Origin: Crocosphaera chwakensis CCY0110
GTDB taxonomy: Bacteria; Cyanobacteriota; Cyanobacteriia; Cyanobacteriales; Microcystaceae
Assembly: GCF_000169335.1 (NCBI RefSeq)
Contig: NZ_AAXW01000081.1
Coordinates: 1-18,832, forward strand
Direction: 5' to 3'
Length of the DNA: 18,832 nt
Part shown: one piece after another, positions 1 to 8,400 of the stretch
How the letters are laid out: each line of letters starts with the position of its first letter
How positions within the stretch are numbered: position 1 is the first letter of the stretch
The notes under the pieces: generated by a model
What the model was told of the DNA's origin: nothing
Databases searched by the model: none
Seen by the model: the letters and a program-made list of their open reading frames with translations, nothing else
Translations under genes and position numbers: made by a program

Positions 1-986
1 CTAACACCTTAGTCTATGTATCCGGTAAAGGTATTGTACTTGAAGAGCCATCCGTAGTGGCCATTGATCAAGATCGAAAAATCCCCCTAGCTGTTGGGGA
101 AGAAGCCAAGAAAATGTTAGGACGAACACCCGGTAACGTGGTTGCTTTGCGTCCGTTACGAGATGGAGTCATTGCCGACTTTTTAAGTGCCATGATTATG
201 CTTAAAGAGTTTATTCAACGGGCCCATGAAGGAAGTCCTTTAGGAAACCCTCGGATGGTTATTGGCATTCCTAGTGGTATCACAGAAGTGGAACGACGAG
301 CCGTAATTGACGCTGCCAGAGAAGCTGGTGCCAGAGATGTAGGATTAATTGAAGAACCTGTTGCCGCAGCTTTAGGGGCTGGTTTACCTGTTACAGAAGC
401 CACCGGAAACATGATTGTAGACATTGGTGGAGGAACCACTGAAGTCGCTGTCTTAAGTTTACAAGGACGAGTCTTAAGTGAGTCCGTCAGGGTAGCAGGA
501 GACGAGTTAACGGACTCCATTATTCAATATATGAAAAAAGTCCACAACATGGTCATCGGAGAACGCACCGCCGAAGAAATTAAAATTCGCTTAGCCTCCG
601 CCTATCCCATGCGTCACGACGAAGAACCAAAAATGGAAGTGCGAGGATTACATCTGATGTCAGGGTTACCTCGTACTGTCACCATTAAAGGGGAAGAAAT
701 TAGAGAAAGTATGGCTGAACCTTTGGCTGTTATTGTCGATGCCATTAAACGTACTCTCGAAAGAACTCCTCCAGAATTAGCAGCCGATATTATTGATCGC
801 GGTATTATGTTAGCCGGCGGTGGGGCTTTATTACGGGGAATTGATACCCTACTCTCTCATGAAACTGGCATTGTTACTCACATTGCAGAAGATCCCCTAC
901 GCTGTGTAGTCAAAGGAACGGGGGAAGTCTTAAAAAATCCCACTGTTTTAGATCGGGTCATGAGTCAAAGCTCTCAAGTGATGTAA
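1..986 (+). CDS. mreB: Rod-shape-determining protein MreB, 3' part (5' end outside window)
   Basis: MreB is the bacterial actin homologue: an ATP-binding, filament-forming protein under the membrane that guides lateral cell-wall synthesis with MreC and MreD. The frame is open from base 3, beginning NTLVYVSGKGIVLEEPSVV, so the GTG at 57 is internal and the gene starts left of the window. About 327 residues are present; MreB is normally about 335-345, so roughly 15-20 N-terminal residues are missing. Visible actin-fold motifs are the second phosphate-binding loop (MIVDIGGGTTE, 411-443) and the adenosine loop (GIMLAGGGALLRGID, near 801-846). The TAA at 984-986 lies 25 bp before mreC, consistent with an operon. 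The family assignment is secure. The sequence does not show whether the host is a rod or a coccus. Confidence 0.97.
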   Translation, partial: NTLVYVSGKGIVLEEPSVVAIDQDRKIPLAVGEEAKKMLGRTPGNVVALRPLRDGVIADFLSAMIMLKEFIQRAHEGSPLGNPRMVIGIPSGITEVERRAVIDAAREAGARDVGLIEEPVAAALGAGLPVTEATGNMIVDIGGGTTEVAVLSLQGRVLSESVRVAGDELTDSIIQYMKKVHNMVIGERTAEEIKIRLASAYPMRHDEEPKMEVRGLHLMSGLPRTVTIKGEEIRESMAEPLAVIVDAIKRTLERTPPELAADIIDRGIMLAGGGALLRGIDTLLSHETGIVTHIAEDPLRCVVKGTGEVLKNPTVLDRVMSQSSQVM

Positions 987-1011
987 ACAGAAGCGAAATA
1001 GGCAAATAATT

Positions 1012-1758
1012 GTGATAATACGTCGTTGGTACGGTCGATATGGTTCTAAACTGGTTTGGGCAGCCGTTGCTCTGGGGATTGGCTGGTTTTTGCGCCAAAC
1101 TCAAGGAGCCCCTATTTTAGAACTGTATTACTGGGTCAGTCGTCCTTTACAATCAGAGTCCCCTGAACTCTTACAAGAACGACTAACCAACGCTCGTATT
1201 ACGGAATTGCAACAGCGTGTTATCGAATTAGAGCGAAAAAACGAACAGTTACAAAAATTATTAGGCTATTTTGAAGCACAAAAACAAGAGGTAATTGCTG
1301 CCCCCATTATTGGCCGTAGTGTAGATGATTGGTGGAAACAAATTGTTTTGGGTCGGGGTAGTGAAGATGGCATCGAAGTGGGTTTTGTGGTGACTGGAAT
1401 CGGCGGTTTAGTCGGCCGTGTTGTGGATGTGACACCCAATACCAGTCGAGTCCTATTGGTCAGTGATCCCACCAGTCGTGTTGGGGGTAGAGTCAGTCGT
1501 ACCGGAACGATGGGAGTTGTTATTGGGGGTAGTTCTCGCATCGCTGTGATGCGCTTTTTTGAGAAAGTTCCCAAAGTGAGTCCTGGGGATACCATTACCA
1601 CTTCCCCAGTAAGTCGTTTGTTTCCTGATGCTTTACCCATTGGACGGATTCAATCTGTAGATTTAGAAAAAGGCCCGGCACCAGAAGCGAAAGTCTTATT
1701 AACTGCCCCTCTTAATGACTTGGAATGGGCTGTGATTCATCCTTATAAGAGTAAATGA
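1012..1758 (+). CDS. mreC: Cell shape-determining protein MreC
   Basis: MreC is a single-pass inner-membrane protein whose periplasmic part connects the MreB filament to the wall-synthesis machinery. The 248-aa product has a basic N-terminus, a membrane helix around residues 14-30 (LVWAAVALGIGWF), a coiled coil at about 53-90 (LLQERLTNARITELQQRV) and then the beta-rich MreC domain to the end, including GLVGRVVDVTPNTSRVLL. This order and length are normal for the family. The start is GTG, 25 bp after the mreB stop. No ATG follows before the membrane helix, and there is only weak purine-rich sequence upstream. mreD follows 12 bp after the stop, so mreBCD is probably one transcript. The assignment rests on domain order, motifs and position. 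Confidence 0.93.
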   Translation: MIIRRWYGRYGSKLVWAAVALGIGWFLRQTQGAPILELYYWVSRPLQSESPELLQERLTNARITELQQRVIELERKNEQLQKLLGYFEAQKQEVIAAPIIGRSVDDWWKQIVLGRGSEDGIEVGFVVTGIGGLVGRVVDVTPNTSRVLLVSDPTSRVGGRVSRTGTMGVVIGGSSRIAVMRFFEKVPKVSPGDTITTSPVSRLFPDALPIGRIQSVDLEKGPAPEAKVLLTAPLNDLEWAVIHPYKSK

Positions 1759-1770
1759 GTTATTAGTATT

Positions 1771-2316
1771 ATGGCCTTTTGGAGACGATATTCCTTTCTC
1801 AATAAAGTTGTTATTGCTGGTTCTGTGACTTTATGTTTATTATTGTCTCTGACCCGTCTTCCAGGAATGGAATTACTCGGTATTGGTACGAATTGGATTT
1901 TGATTTGGGTTGTGGTTTGGAGTACCAAAAGAAGCATCTTTCAAGGAGCGATCGCAGGGTTAGTGATGGGATTAATTCAAGATGGCTTAACTGGGGCTTA
2001 TCCGTCTCATGTTGTCAGTTTAGTGGTCGTTGGTGCCTTAACCGCACGTCTGCAAAAACATAAATATATTCAAGAGGATTTTATTTCTGTCGCTTTGATT
2101 GTTTTTGCTATGGTAATTATTGCGGAAAGTATTACTTCAATTCAGTATATTATAGGACGCACACGGACGTTTGAAGATGTTTGGCAAGAGTATCAACAAT
2201 TAGTTTTATCCTCAGCTATTTTGAGTAGTTTATGGGCCCCAGTTTTGTACTATCCTCTGAATTCTTGGTGGGAAAATAATCCGATCCGAAATGCTAAAGC
2301 AACTAAACTAAATTAA
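1771..2316 (+). CDS. mreD: Rod-shape-determining membrane protein MreD
   Basis: MreD is a polytopic membrane protein of the elongasome. The 181-aa product is very hydrophobic, with five or six predicted helices, for example at residues 12-29 (VVIAGSVTLCLLLSLT), 35-52 (GIGTNWILIWVVVW), 57-75 (FQGAIAGLVMGLIQDGL), 105-128 (ISVALIVFAMVIIAES) and 140-162. Sequence conservation in MreD is low, so the call depends mainly on the topology, the size and the position 12 bp behind mreC. The motif GAIAGLVMGLIQDGLTG fits the family. The start is ATG at 1771. The last 9 bp overlap the 3' end of the convergent MscS-type gene. A HIP1 octamer (1948-1955) lies inside the gene. Confidence 0.88.
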   Translation: MAFWRRYSFLNKVVIAGSVTLCLLLSLTRLPGMELLGIGTNWILIWVVVWSTKRSIFQGAIAGLVMGLIQDGLTGAYPSHVVSLVVVGALTARLQKHKYIQEDFISVALIVFAMVIIAESITSIQYIIGRTRTFEDVWQEYQQLVLSSAILSSLWAPVLYYPLNSWWENNPIRNAKATKLN

Positions 2317-3642
2317 CCTTTGGTTAGGAGAATTACGGAAAACTAAAGTGTAAATATCGGTAGGCATTTCAATATTAGCTTGCTCTAAAGCTTTTTTAAT
2401 TGCCTCAGTTACAATGGATGTTGTAGTCAGAAAACCTGTTCGCCTCGAATCTACCCAAAAGCGAACCTCTAAATTGACAGTGCTAGCAGCCAATTCTTGA
2501 ACCAATATCTCAGGAACGGGATTTTTTTCCACTGTCTCAATACTATTAACGGCCTGATAAATAACTTGTTGCGCTTCTTTAATATCTGCATCATAGTCGA
2601 TACCAACGATAACAGAACTACGACGACGGGGAGATGCTGTATTATTGATAATGCTCGCTTGAAACACCTCTTGATTGGGAATATACACTAACCGTCCATC
2701 ATAGGTTTTCAGAGTGGTGGCTCGTAACTGAATTTGAGTAATGGTTCCTTCATAAACGTCAATGACAACTTGATCGTTGATACGAAATGGCCGAGCAGCT
2801 AATAAGATTACACCAGAAATATAGTTACTTAAAACATCTTTGAGACTGAAACCAATGGCAACACTGGTTAGTCCCAACGCACCCAGTAAAGCAGCAAAAT
2901 CGATCCCTAAAACCCCTAATGCAATGACCGAACCAATCACCCAAACTAAACCATAACTGAGTCGTCCAATCAGAATTTCTGAACTAGAATCACCTTCTGT
3001 CTGTTGCGCCCAAGTAAACGCAACATAACGGACGATTGTGGCAGCACCCCAGGTAAGTCCTACGACAATTATTGCTCCTATGATAGAAGGTAAATTACCT
3101 ATAGTATTCCTTATCAGTTGACGGACTGTTCCGTAAAGACGTTGTCCTACGTCAATGGCTAAAGGTGGCTTATCAACGGCCTCATTAAGTTGATCAGCCC
3201 ATTTCTGTGCTAATGAGTCTACTTCTAAGCCAAAGTCTTGAGCATCTTGCTCCGTAACAGTCATCAGAACTCGATTATTGACTTGTAATGTGGCTATTTT
3301 TCTAGGATTATCTGGGTTAACGCTAACCTGTTCTAGGGGTTGATTCTGAGCCAATAAACTGGCAATACGTCGATTAACAGTCGCTGCTCGTTGACGAGCA
3401 TCGATTTCGGCTAAACTACCGATTTGAAAAATGGGTTGACCTCTTACTAGAACGTCGGCAAAATAAACACTATCATTAGGAACGTTGTTTTCTATCGGTA
3501 CAGACTCAACAGGTACTATATCTTCTTGACTGATAGCCGTAGGAACCATTACCCAAAAAAAACTACTGACAATAACCAACCAGTACAAACGTCGGCAAGA
3601 AACACACTTGAATGACGCAAATGCTATTTTCATAGGAAACAA
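2308..3642 (-). CDS. MscS-family mechanosensitive ion channel with N-terminal signal region
   Basis: This is a membrane channel of the MscS superfamily, which normally opens under membrane tension to release solutes on osmotic downshock. The 444-aa product has an N-terminal signal-like hydrophobic stretch (YWLVIVSSFFWVMVPTAIS, residues 20-38), a soluble periplasmic part (about 40-180), helices at about 186-208 and 228-247, and the pore helix with the hallmark GALGLTSVAIGFSLKDVLSN (254-273). The beta domain follows (RINDQVVIDVYEGT, then LVYIPNQEVF at 318-327) and then the C-terminal alpha/beta cage. The protein is larger than E. coli MscS (about 286 aa) because of the periplasmic domain. The start is uncertain: TTG at 3642 has AAGGA 9 nt upstream, whereas the in-frame ATG at 3633 has no ribosome site. 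Its 3' end overlaps mreD by 9 bp, tail to tail. Confidence 0.93.
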   Translation of the reverse strand: MFPMKIAFASFKCVSCRRLYWLVIVSSFFWVMVPTAISQEDIVPVESVPIENNVPNDSVYFADVLVRGQPIFQIGSLAEIDARQRAATVNRRIASLLAQNQPLEQVSVNPDNPRKIATLQVNNRVLMTVTEQDAQDFGLEVDSLAQKWADQLNEAVDKPPLAIDVGQRLYGTVRQLIRNTIGNLPSIIGAIIVVGLTWGAATIVRYVAFTWAQQTEGDSSSEILIGRLSYGLVWVIGSVIALGVLGIDFAALLGALGLTSVAIGFSLKDVLSNYISGVILLAARPFRINDQVVIDVYEGTITQIQLRATTLKTYDGRLVYIPNQEVFQASIINNTASPRRRSSVIVGIDYDADIKEAQQVIYQAVNSIETVEKNPVPEILVQELAASTVNLEVRFWVDSRRTGFLTTTSIVTEAIKKALEQANIEMPTDIYTLVFRNSPNQRLI

Positions 3643-4036
3643 AGAATAAAATCCTTATAAATATAGAATATTGGTGTTGCTTGTGCATATTTAACCCTAG
3701 ATAGATATGTCAAAAGGGAGCAGAAGTTGAAACGCAGACGAGCGAACCCAAAGGGCCGTTTGGGAACGCGCGAGGAAGGCTGAAGTTTTCTTCTTTGGAG
3801 CGAGCTTCTACTTCTCCCAAACTTTTTCCGTCTTAAAAACGCACCTCTGCCTTTGGAGGCGAAAGCGTCGGTAAATTTAATTTTGTTCGTCTTCTTACCT
3901 ATTATCAATCAAATGTTTTTTTCTTGTTTGATAAATTTCTTTTGAACTTACGTTGAAGTAGATTAAAAAATTGGAACTTTATGTATTTTTCATAAGTCTT
4001 AAAAACTGTACTTTGTGAATATATATAGACTAAATT
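3643..4036. other. Intergenic region between the MscS-type gene and the winged-helix gene
   Basis: No credible gene. The left part (to about 3720) and the right part (3900-4036) are AT-rich and should hold the promoters for the two divergent neighbours. Between them is a strikingly GC-richer structured island, listed separately. A minus-strand open frame across 3630-3908 is discarded: it runs through the repeat, is rich in K, R and S without domain character, and overlaps the MscS start. Confidence 0.6.
3735..3876. repeat. GC-rich intergenic island with inverted repeats
   Basis: About 140 bp of locally higher G+C inside an AT-rich spacer. It contains a perfect inverted repeat, CCCAAA at 3747-3752 and TTTGGG at 3759-3764 around GGGCCG. 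An imperfect one pairs TTTGGAG (about 3795-3801) with CTCCCAAA (about 3814-3821). A short hairpin lies in GCCTTTGGAGGC (about 3849-3860). The tokens cctttggaggcgaaagcg and gggaacgcgcgagg have the look of dispersed intergenic repeats of unicellular cyanobacteria. That family assignment is from memory and unverified; the hairpins are seen directly. Confidence 0.5.
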
Positions 4037-4309
4037 TTGCCGTTTACTATTATTTCTCCAACCCCAGGCCCTACTACAAAAGAGCTAATTTTAGAGTTGA
4101 TTTTAACTCATCCTGAAGGAATTACAGTGAAATCGTTAAGCGATCGCTTAAATCGTCCTGTGTCTATGATTAATTATTGTTTAAAAGACCTCAAAAATTC
4201 AAATTTTATACAGGCAAAACTCAATCCAGATCATAAACAATTGATTTATTATCCTGTTAGTTCATTTACCGGTATACAATATCATTCTTCTATTCCTCTC
4301 GGAAAATAA
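4037..4309 (+). CDS. Small winged-helix-like DNA-binding protein (putative)
   Basis: A 90-aa protein that looks like a minimal helix-turn-helix regulator. Residues about 14-25 (TKELILELILTH) form a first helix, 29-52 (GITVKSLSDRLNRPVSMINYCL) fit a helix-turn-helix, and 53-70 (DLKNSNFIQAKLNPDHKQLIYY) fit the strand-wing-strand of a winged helix. The tail has no recognised domain. The start is the TTG at 4037: an in-frame stop sits at 4031-4033, so only ATT (4034) or TTG can start it, and there is no obvious ribosome site. A HIP1 site (4140-4147) encodes part of the helix-turn-helix. No target or ligand can be inferred. It stands alone between minus-strand genes. The fold is inferred from sequence pattern, not from a named family. 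Confidence 0.6.
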   Translation: MPFTIISPTPGPTTKELILELILTHPEGITVKSLSDRLNRPVSMINYCLKDLKNSNFIQAKLNPDHKQLIYYPVSSFTGIQYHSSIPLGK

Positions 4310-4432
4310 AAGTAAAATAAAGAGAGCTACAAACGTCTAGAAAGCAGAGGGGACAATGGATGTATGATTACAAATTCTAAAACATTTTCTTAGAAATGCA
4401 CAAGCAATAGTGTCAGTTAATACTTATGGGGT

Positions 4433-4768
4433 TTATTTAACACTTCGCAAACCTAAACCTAAAACGGTGACAGCGAGCAGTCCAATAACAGTTCCTGGTT
4501 CAGAAACAGTCTTTGGCGTAACAGAAACTTCGTTATCTTGATCTTCTTCAGGTGAAATCAAGAAATTATTTTCGACCCCTAGTAAGTTATCTTCAATTCC
4601 TAATAGGTTATCTTCAAGCCCTAGTAAGTTATCTTCAACCTCTAGGAAGTTATCTTCCATGATGGAAAAACTATTGTCTGATCTTACATCAGAAAGATTA
4701 GTATTTTGAGAGTTACAACTATCAAGAAAAAGAAGAGGAATTAGTAATAATAGCAGGAAGTTTAGCAT
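4433..4768 (-). CDS. Short PEP-CTERM-like surface protein with heptad repeats
   Basis: A 111-aa predicted exported protein. Residues 1-18 form a hydrophobic signal segment (MLNFLLLLLIPLLFLDSC). LDSC resembles a lipobox, but the Asp before Ser is unusual and there are no basic residues in front. Residues 38-70 are four to five acidic heptads of type EDNLLGx, encoded by 21-bp tandem repeats. After an acidic linker comes a tail, residues 89-111 (SEPGTVIGLLAVTVLGLGLR), resembling a PEP-CTERM exosortase sorting signal: EPGT, then a membrane helix, then basic residues. Canonical members read PEP, here SEP, and the basic end (RSVK) is weak. Exosortase-sorted proteins are processed at the inner membrane and often end up in extracellular polymer. 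No Shine-Dalgarno is seen; the next in-frame stop upstream is 7 codons away, so no longer ATG/GTG/TTG start exists. Confidence 0.6.
   Translation of the reverse strand: MLNFLLLLLIPLLFLDSCNSQNTNLSDVRSDNSFSIMEDNFLEVEDNLLGLEDNLLGIEDNLLGVENNFLISPEEDQDNEVSVTPKTVSEPGTVIGLLAVTVLGLGLRSVK
4577..4660 (-). repeat. Four tandem 21-bp repeats inside the PEP-CTERM-like gene
   Basis: Units at 4577-4597, 4598-4618, 4619-4639 and 4640-4660 share the plus-strand core of ctag/taat followed by aagttatcttc or aggttatcttc. Each encodes one heptad on the minus strand (EDNLLGL, EDNLLGI and variants). A weaker fifth unit (ENNFLIS) lies at about 4556-4576. The period is a multiple of three, so copy-number change keeps the frame. 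Confidence 0.9.
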
Positions 4769-4968
4769 AATAGCATAAAGTAAGATTTTTAAAATAGTAG
4801 GAATTATAAAAAGAGGCTTAACCCTTTTACATTTTTAGTATTCCCACTTATTGGCAAAAACTTACTAATCAAGTAAAATTACCTAATTATTTTTCAGTGT
4901 GATATCCCTCTTTCATCAGTTTAGGAGCCGTACAATCAAGAAAAAAATCTGAAAGTCAGACAGAGAGG

Positions 4969-5088
4969 ATGTTTAAGCCTCCCCCCCCTCAAATGACGGT
5001 AAACTGTGTTGATACTTACTGTAAACTCTACAGAGATTTATTTGTAGAAGTAAAAGCCTATGAAGCTCTTACTGATATCTTACAATAG
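4969..5088 (+). pseudogene. Possible N-terminal remnant of an IS701-like transposase
   Basis: A 39-codon open frame from ATG 4969 (second in-frame ATG at 4993) to TAG 5086-5088. Its C-terminal half (CVDTYCKLYRDLFVEVKAY) resembles the conserved start of cyanobacterial IS701/IS4-like transposases, which read roughly DxYCxLYxDLFPEVRxFEAF. The resemblance is from memory, not from a search. The frame then stops instead of continuing into a full transposase, and the GAGG before ATG 4969 touches the start codon. It is most simply a decayed fragment, but a chance short frame is possible. Confidence 0.35.
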
Positions 5089-5430
5089 TACGTATAAACT
5101 AACTCATTAAAATAGAATTTTTATTCAAATCTATATTATCTATTGTCTTTAATCAATAAATAAATTATTTACATTTGTGTAGTCAATTTGTCAATTATCA
5201 AACAAATAAATTTTGTAAATATAAATTTGAGTAAACACTCAGTTTATTTGTCAATATTTGTAACAAAATATGTCATGTTTCTTTGCAAAATGTGTCAAAT
5301 CATCGAGTAACCACTCCATTTGGCCTCGTTTTCTGATACAAACACAGAGGAGTGTTATTTGATTTGGGGGCCTAAGCTTCTACCTAGAATGTTGCAGTGT
5401 TCCCAACTTATTTAGACCATCATAACAACA

Positions 5431-5436
5431 AAGGAG
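5431..5436 (+). promoter_or_regulatory. Ribosome-binding site that fixes the chlH start
   Basis: AAGGAG, 11 nt before the ATG at 5448. It supports the ATG over the in-frame GTG at 5397, which would add 17 residues that do not look like ChlH. Confidence 0.75.
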
Positions 5437-5447
5437 CCTTATCATAT

Positions 5448-8400
5448 ATGTTTACCCATGTCAAGTCCACCATTCGCCATATCATTCCAGAGGCAACCAA
5501 TGGTCGTTCTTTGCTAAAGGTGGTCTATGTGGTGTTAGAACCTCAGTATCAAAGTTCTCTTTCAGCAGCAGTCAAAGCTATTAATAAGAATAATCCTAAG
5601 TTGGCTATTGAAATTAGCGGTTATTTAATCGAAGAACTGAGAAACCCTGAAAATTATGAAGAATTTAAGCGAGATGTGGCAGAAGCTAACTTATTTATCG
5701 CTTCTTTAATTTTTATTGAAGACTTAGCGGATAAAGTAGTCGAAGCGGTTCAACCTCACCGTGATAATCTAGATGCAGTGGTGGTGTTCCCTTCAATGCC
5801 CCAAGTGATGCGCTTAAATAAGTTGGGTAGCTTTTCTATGGCCCAGTTGGGACAGTCTAAAAGTGCGATCGCCCAATTTATGCGGAAGCGTAAGGAAAAT
5901 TCTGGGGCAGGTTTCCAAGATGCGATGTTAAAATTATTGCGGACGCTACCCCAAGTGTTGAAGTATCTTCCCGTTGAAAAAGCGCAAGATGCTCGCAATT
6001 TTATGTTAAGTTTCCAATATTGGTTAGGGGGTTCTTCTGAGAATTTAGAGAACTTCTTAGTCATGTTAGCTCATAAATATTCCTATCCCGATCTGTTTGG
6101 GGATAAACAGGTTTACTACAAGGAACCAATTGTTTACCCTGACATGGGTATTTGGCATCCTTTATCCATGAAAATGTTTGAGCATGTACCTTCCTATATG
6201 GAATGGTATAACAGTCGTCGCGATATTTCTGATGACTTAAAAGATCCGTTGGCCCCTTGTATCGGACTCATTTTACAACGAACTCACCTGGTGACTGGAG
6301 ATGATGCTCATTATGTCGCTATGGTGCAAGAATTAGAATGTATGGGTGCAAAAGTTATCCCGGTGTTTGCCGGAGGTTTGGACTTTTCTAAACCGGTAGA
6401 AGCTTATTTTTGGAAAGGCGATAAAGAGAGATTTCCCATTGTGGATACTGTAGTATCATTAACAGGGTTTGCCTTAGTAGGAGGTCCAGCGCGTCAGGAT
6501 CATCCTAAAGCGATAGACTCCTTAAAACGCCTCAACCGTCCCTATATGTGTGCTTTACCTTTGGTATTCCAAACCACCCAAGAATGGGAAGAAAGTGATT
6601 TAGGGTTACATCCCATTCAAGTTGCGCTGCAAATCGCTATCCCTGAATTAGATGGAGCCATTGAACCTATTATACTCTCAGGACGGGACGGAAGCACAGG
6701 ACGAGCGATCGCATTACAAGATCGGATCGAAGCAGTGGCCCAACGGGCAATGAAATGGGCTACTTTAAGGAAAAAGCCTAAACTCGATAAAAAAGTGGCT
6801 ATTACGGTATTTAGTTTCCCCCCCGATAAAGGAAATGTGGGAACCGCAGCCTATTTAGACGTATTTGGGTCTATTTATGAAGTAATCAAAGCTTTACAGG
6901 GAAATGGTTACGATGTGCAGGATATTCCTGAGTCTCCCAAAGAACTCATGGAAGCGGTCATACATGACGCACAAGCGCAATACGCCTCACCTGAGTTAAA
7001 TATAGCCCATCGGATGTCTGTGGAGCAATATGAACGTTTAACCCCCTATTCTGTGAAGTTAGAAGAAAACTGGGGACCCCCACCAGGACATTTAAACAGC
7101 GACGGACAGAATTTACTCATCTATGGGAAACACTTTGGTAACGTCTTTATTGGGGTACAACCCACCTTTGGATATGAAGGTGATCCCATGCGGTTACTAT
7201 TCTCAAGATCCGCTAGTCCTCATCATGGGTTTGCTGCTTATTACACCTATTTAAACCAAGTTTGGAAAGCCGACGCGGTCTTACATTTCGGAACACATGG
7301 ATCACTGGAATTTATGCCAGGAAAACAGATGGGTATGTCTGGTGATTGTTATCCCGATAGTCTCATTGGTAACATTCCCAACCTATACTATTATGCAGCC
7401 AATAATCCCAGTGAAGCGACTATTGCTAAACGTCGCAGCTATGCAGAAACCATCTCTTATTTAACCCCTCCTGCTGAGAATGCAGGGTTATACAAGGGAT
7501 TAAAAGAATTAAGTGAGTTAATTGGTTCCTATCAAACCTTAAAAGATGGCGGTCGTGGTGTTCCTATTGTTAACACCATTATGGATAAATGTCGCTTAGT
7601 GAATTTAGATCAGGATATCGAATTACCTGATACAGATGCTAAAGACATGACCCAAGAAGAACGGGATAATATTGTCGGTTTGGTCTATCGAAAATTGATG
7701 GAAATTGAATCCCGTTTGCTGCCTTGTGGCCTCCATGTTGTGGGTAAACCTCCTACCGCAGAAGAAGCGATCGCAACTTTGGTAAACATAGCATCTTTAG
7801 ACCGAGAAGAAGAAGGAATTATCTCTTTACCTCGCATTCTTGCTGATAGTTTAGACCGAGATATTGAGCAAGTTTATCAAAACAGCGATCGGGGTATTTT
7901 AGAAGATGTAGAATTGCTACAACAAATCACTTTAGCAACTCGTGAAGCGGTCGCATCTTTAGTAAAAACCCAGATAGATGCAGAAGGAAGAGTATCCCTT
8001 GTCTCTAAACTCAACTTTTTCAACATGGGTAAAAAAGCCCCTTGGATAGAAACTTTACACGATTTAGGCTACAAAAAAGTCGATCAAGAAAAGTTAAAAC
8101 CTCTGTTTGAGTACCTGGAATTTTGCTTAGAACAGGTTTGTGCGGATAATGAATTAGGGGGTTTACTAAAAGCATTAGAAGGGGAATATGTATTACCTGG
8201 ACCCGGTGGTGATCCCATCCGTAATCCTAATGTTTTACCGACTGGTAAAAATATCCATGCGTTAGATCCTCAGTCCATTCCTACTTTAGCTGCGGTCAAG
8301 TCTGCAAAAATAGTAGTAGATCGTTTAATTGCTCGTCAAAAAATCGATAATGGTGGTAATTATCCCGAAACCATTGCTTGTGTATTATGGGGTACGGATA

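Larger units (their letters stand above)
4769..5447. other. Long AT-rich upstream region of chlH
   Basis: About 680 bp with no intact gene. It holds, from left to right, a run of 8 C (4981-4988), a possible transposase remnant (4969-5088, listed separately) and a very AT-rich stretch at 5090-5300 with several copies of TTGTCAA/GTGTCAA (5188-5194, 5248-5254, 5292-5298; TTGACAA on the other strand). A possible leader hairpin follows, with arms CACTCC (5312-5317) and GGAGTG (5349-5354), 94-136 bp before the chlH ATG. The region should carry the chlH promoter, but I cannot place -35 and -10 elements with confidence. Confidence 0.5.

Noticed and set aside
3630..3908. 92-codon minus-strand open frame next to the MscS-type gene
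   Set aside because: It runs through the GC-rich inverted-repeat island, is low-complexity in K/R/S/F, overlaps the channel gene's start and has no domain character.
4375..4395. TTCTAA/TTAGAA hairpin as a terminator between convergent genes
   Set aside because: Only a 6-bp AT-rich stem; too weak to call.
4577..4660. Regularly spaced repeats as a possible CRISPR array
   Set aside because: The 21-bp units are contiguous without spacers, encode protein heptads in frame, and no cas genes are nearby.
5260..5275. Possible NtcA site (GTAACAAAATATGTC) before chlH
   Set aside because: The second half should be TAC in GTA-N8-TAC and is not; no other support.
5397..5447. N-terminal extension of ChlH from GTG 5397
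   Set aside because: The 17 residues do not resemble ChlH and a ribosome site points to ATG 5448.
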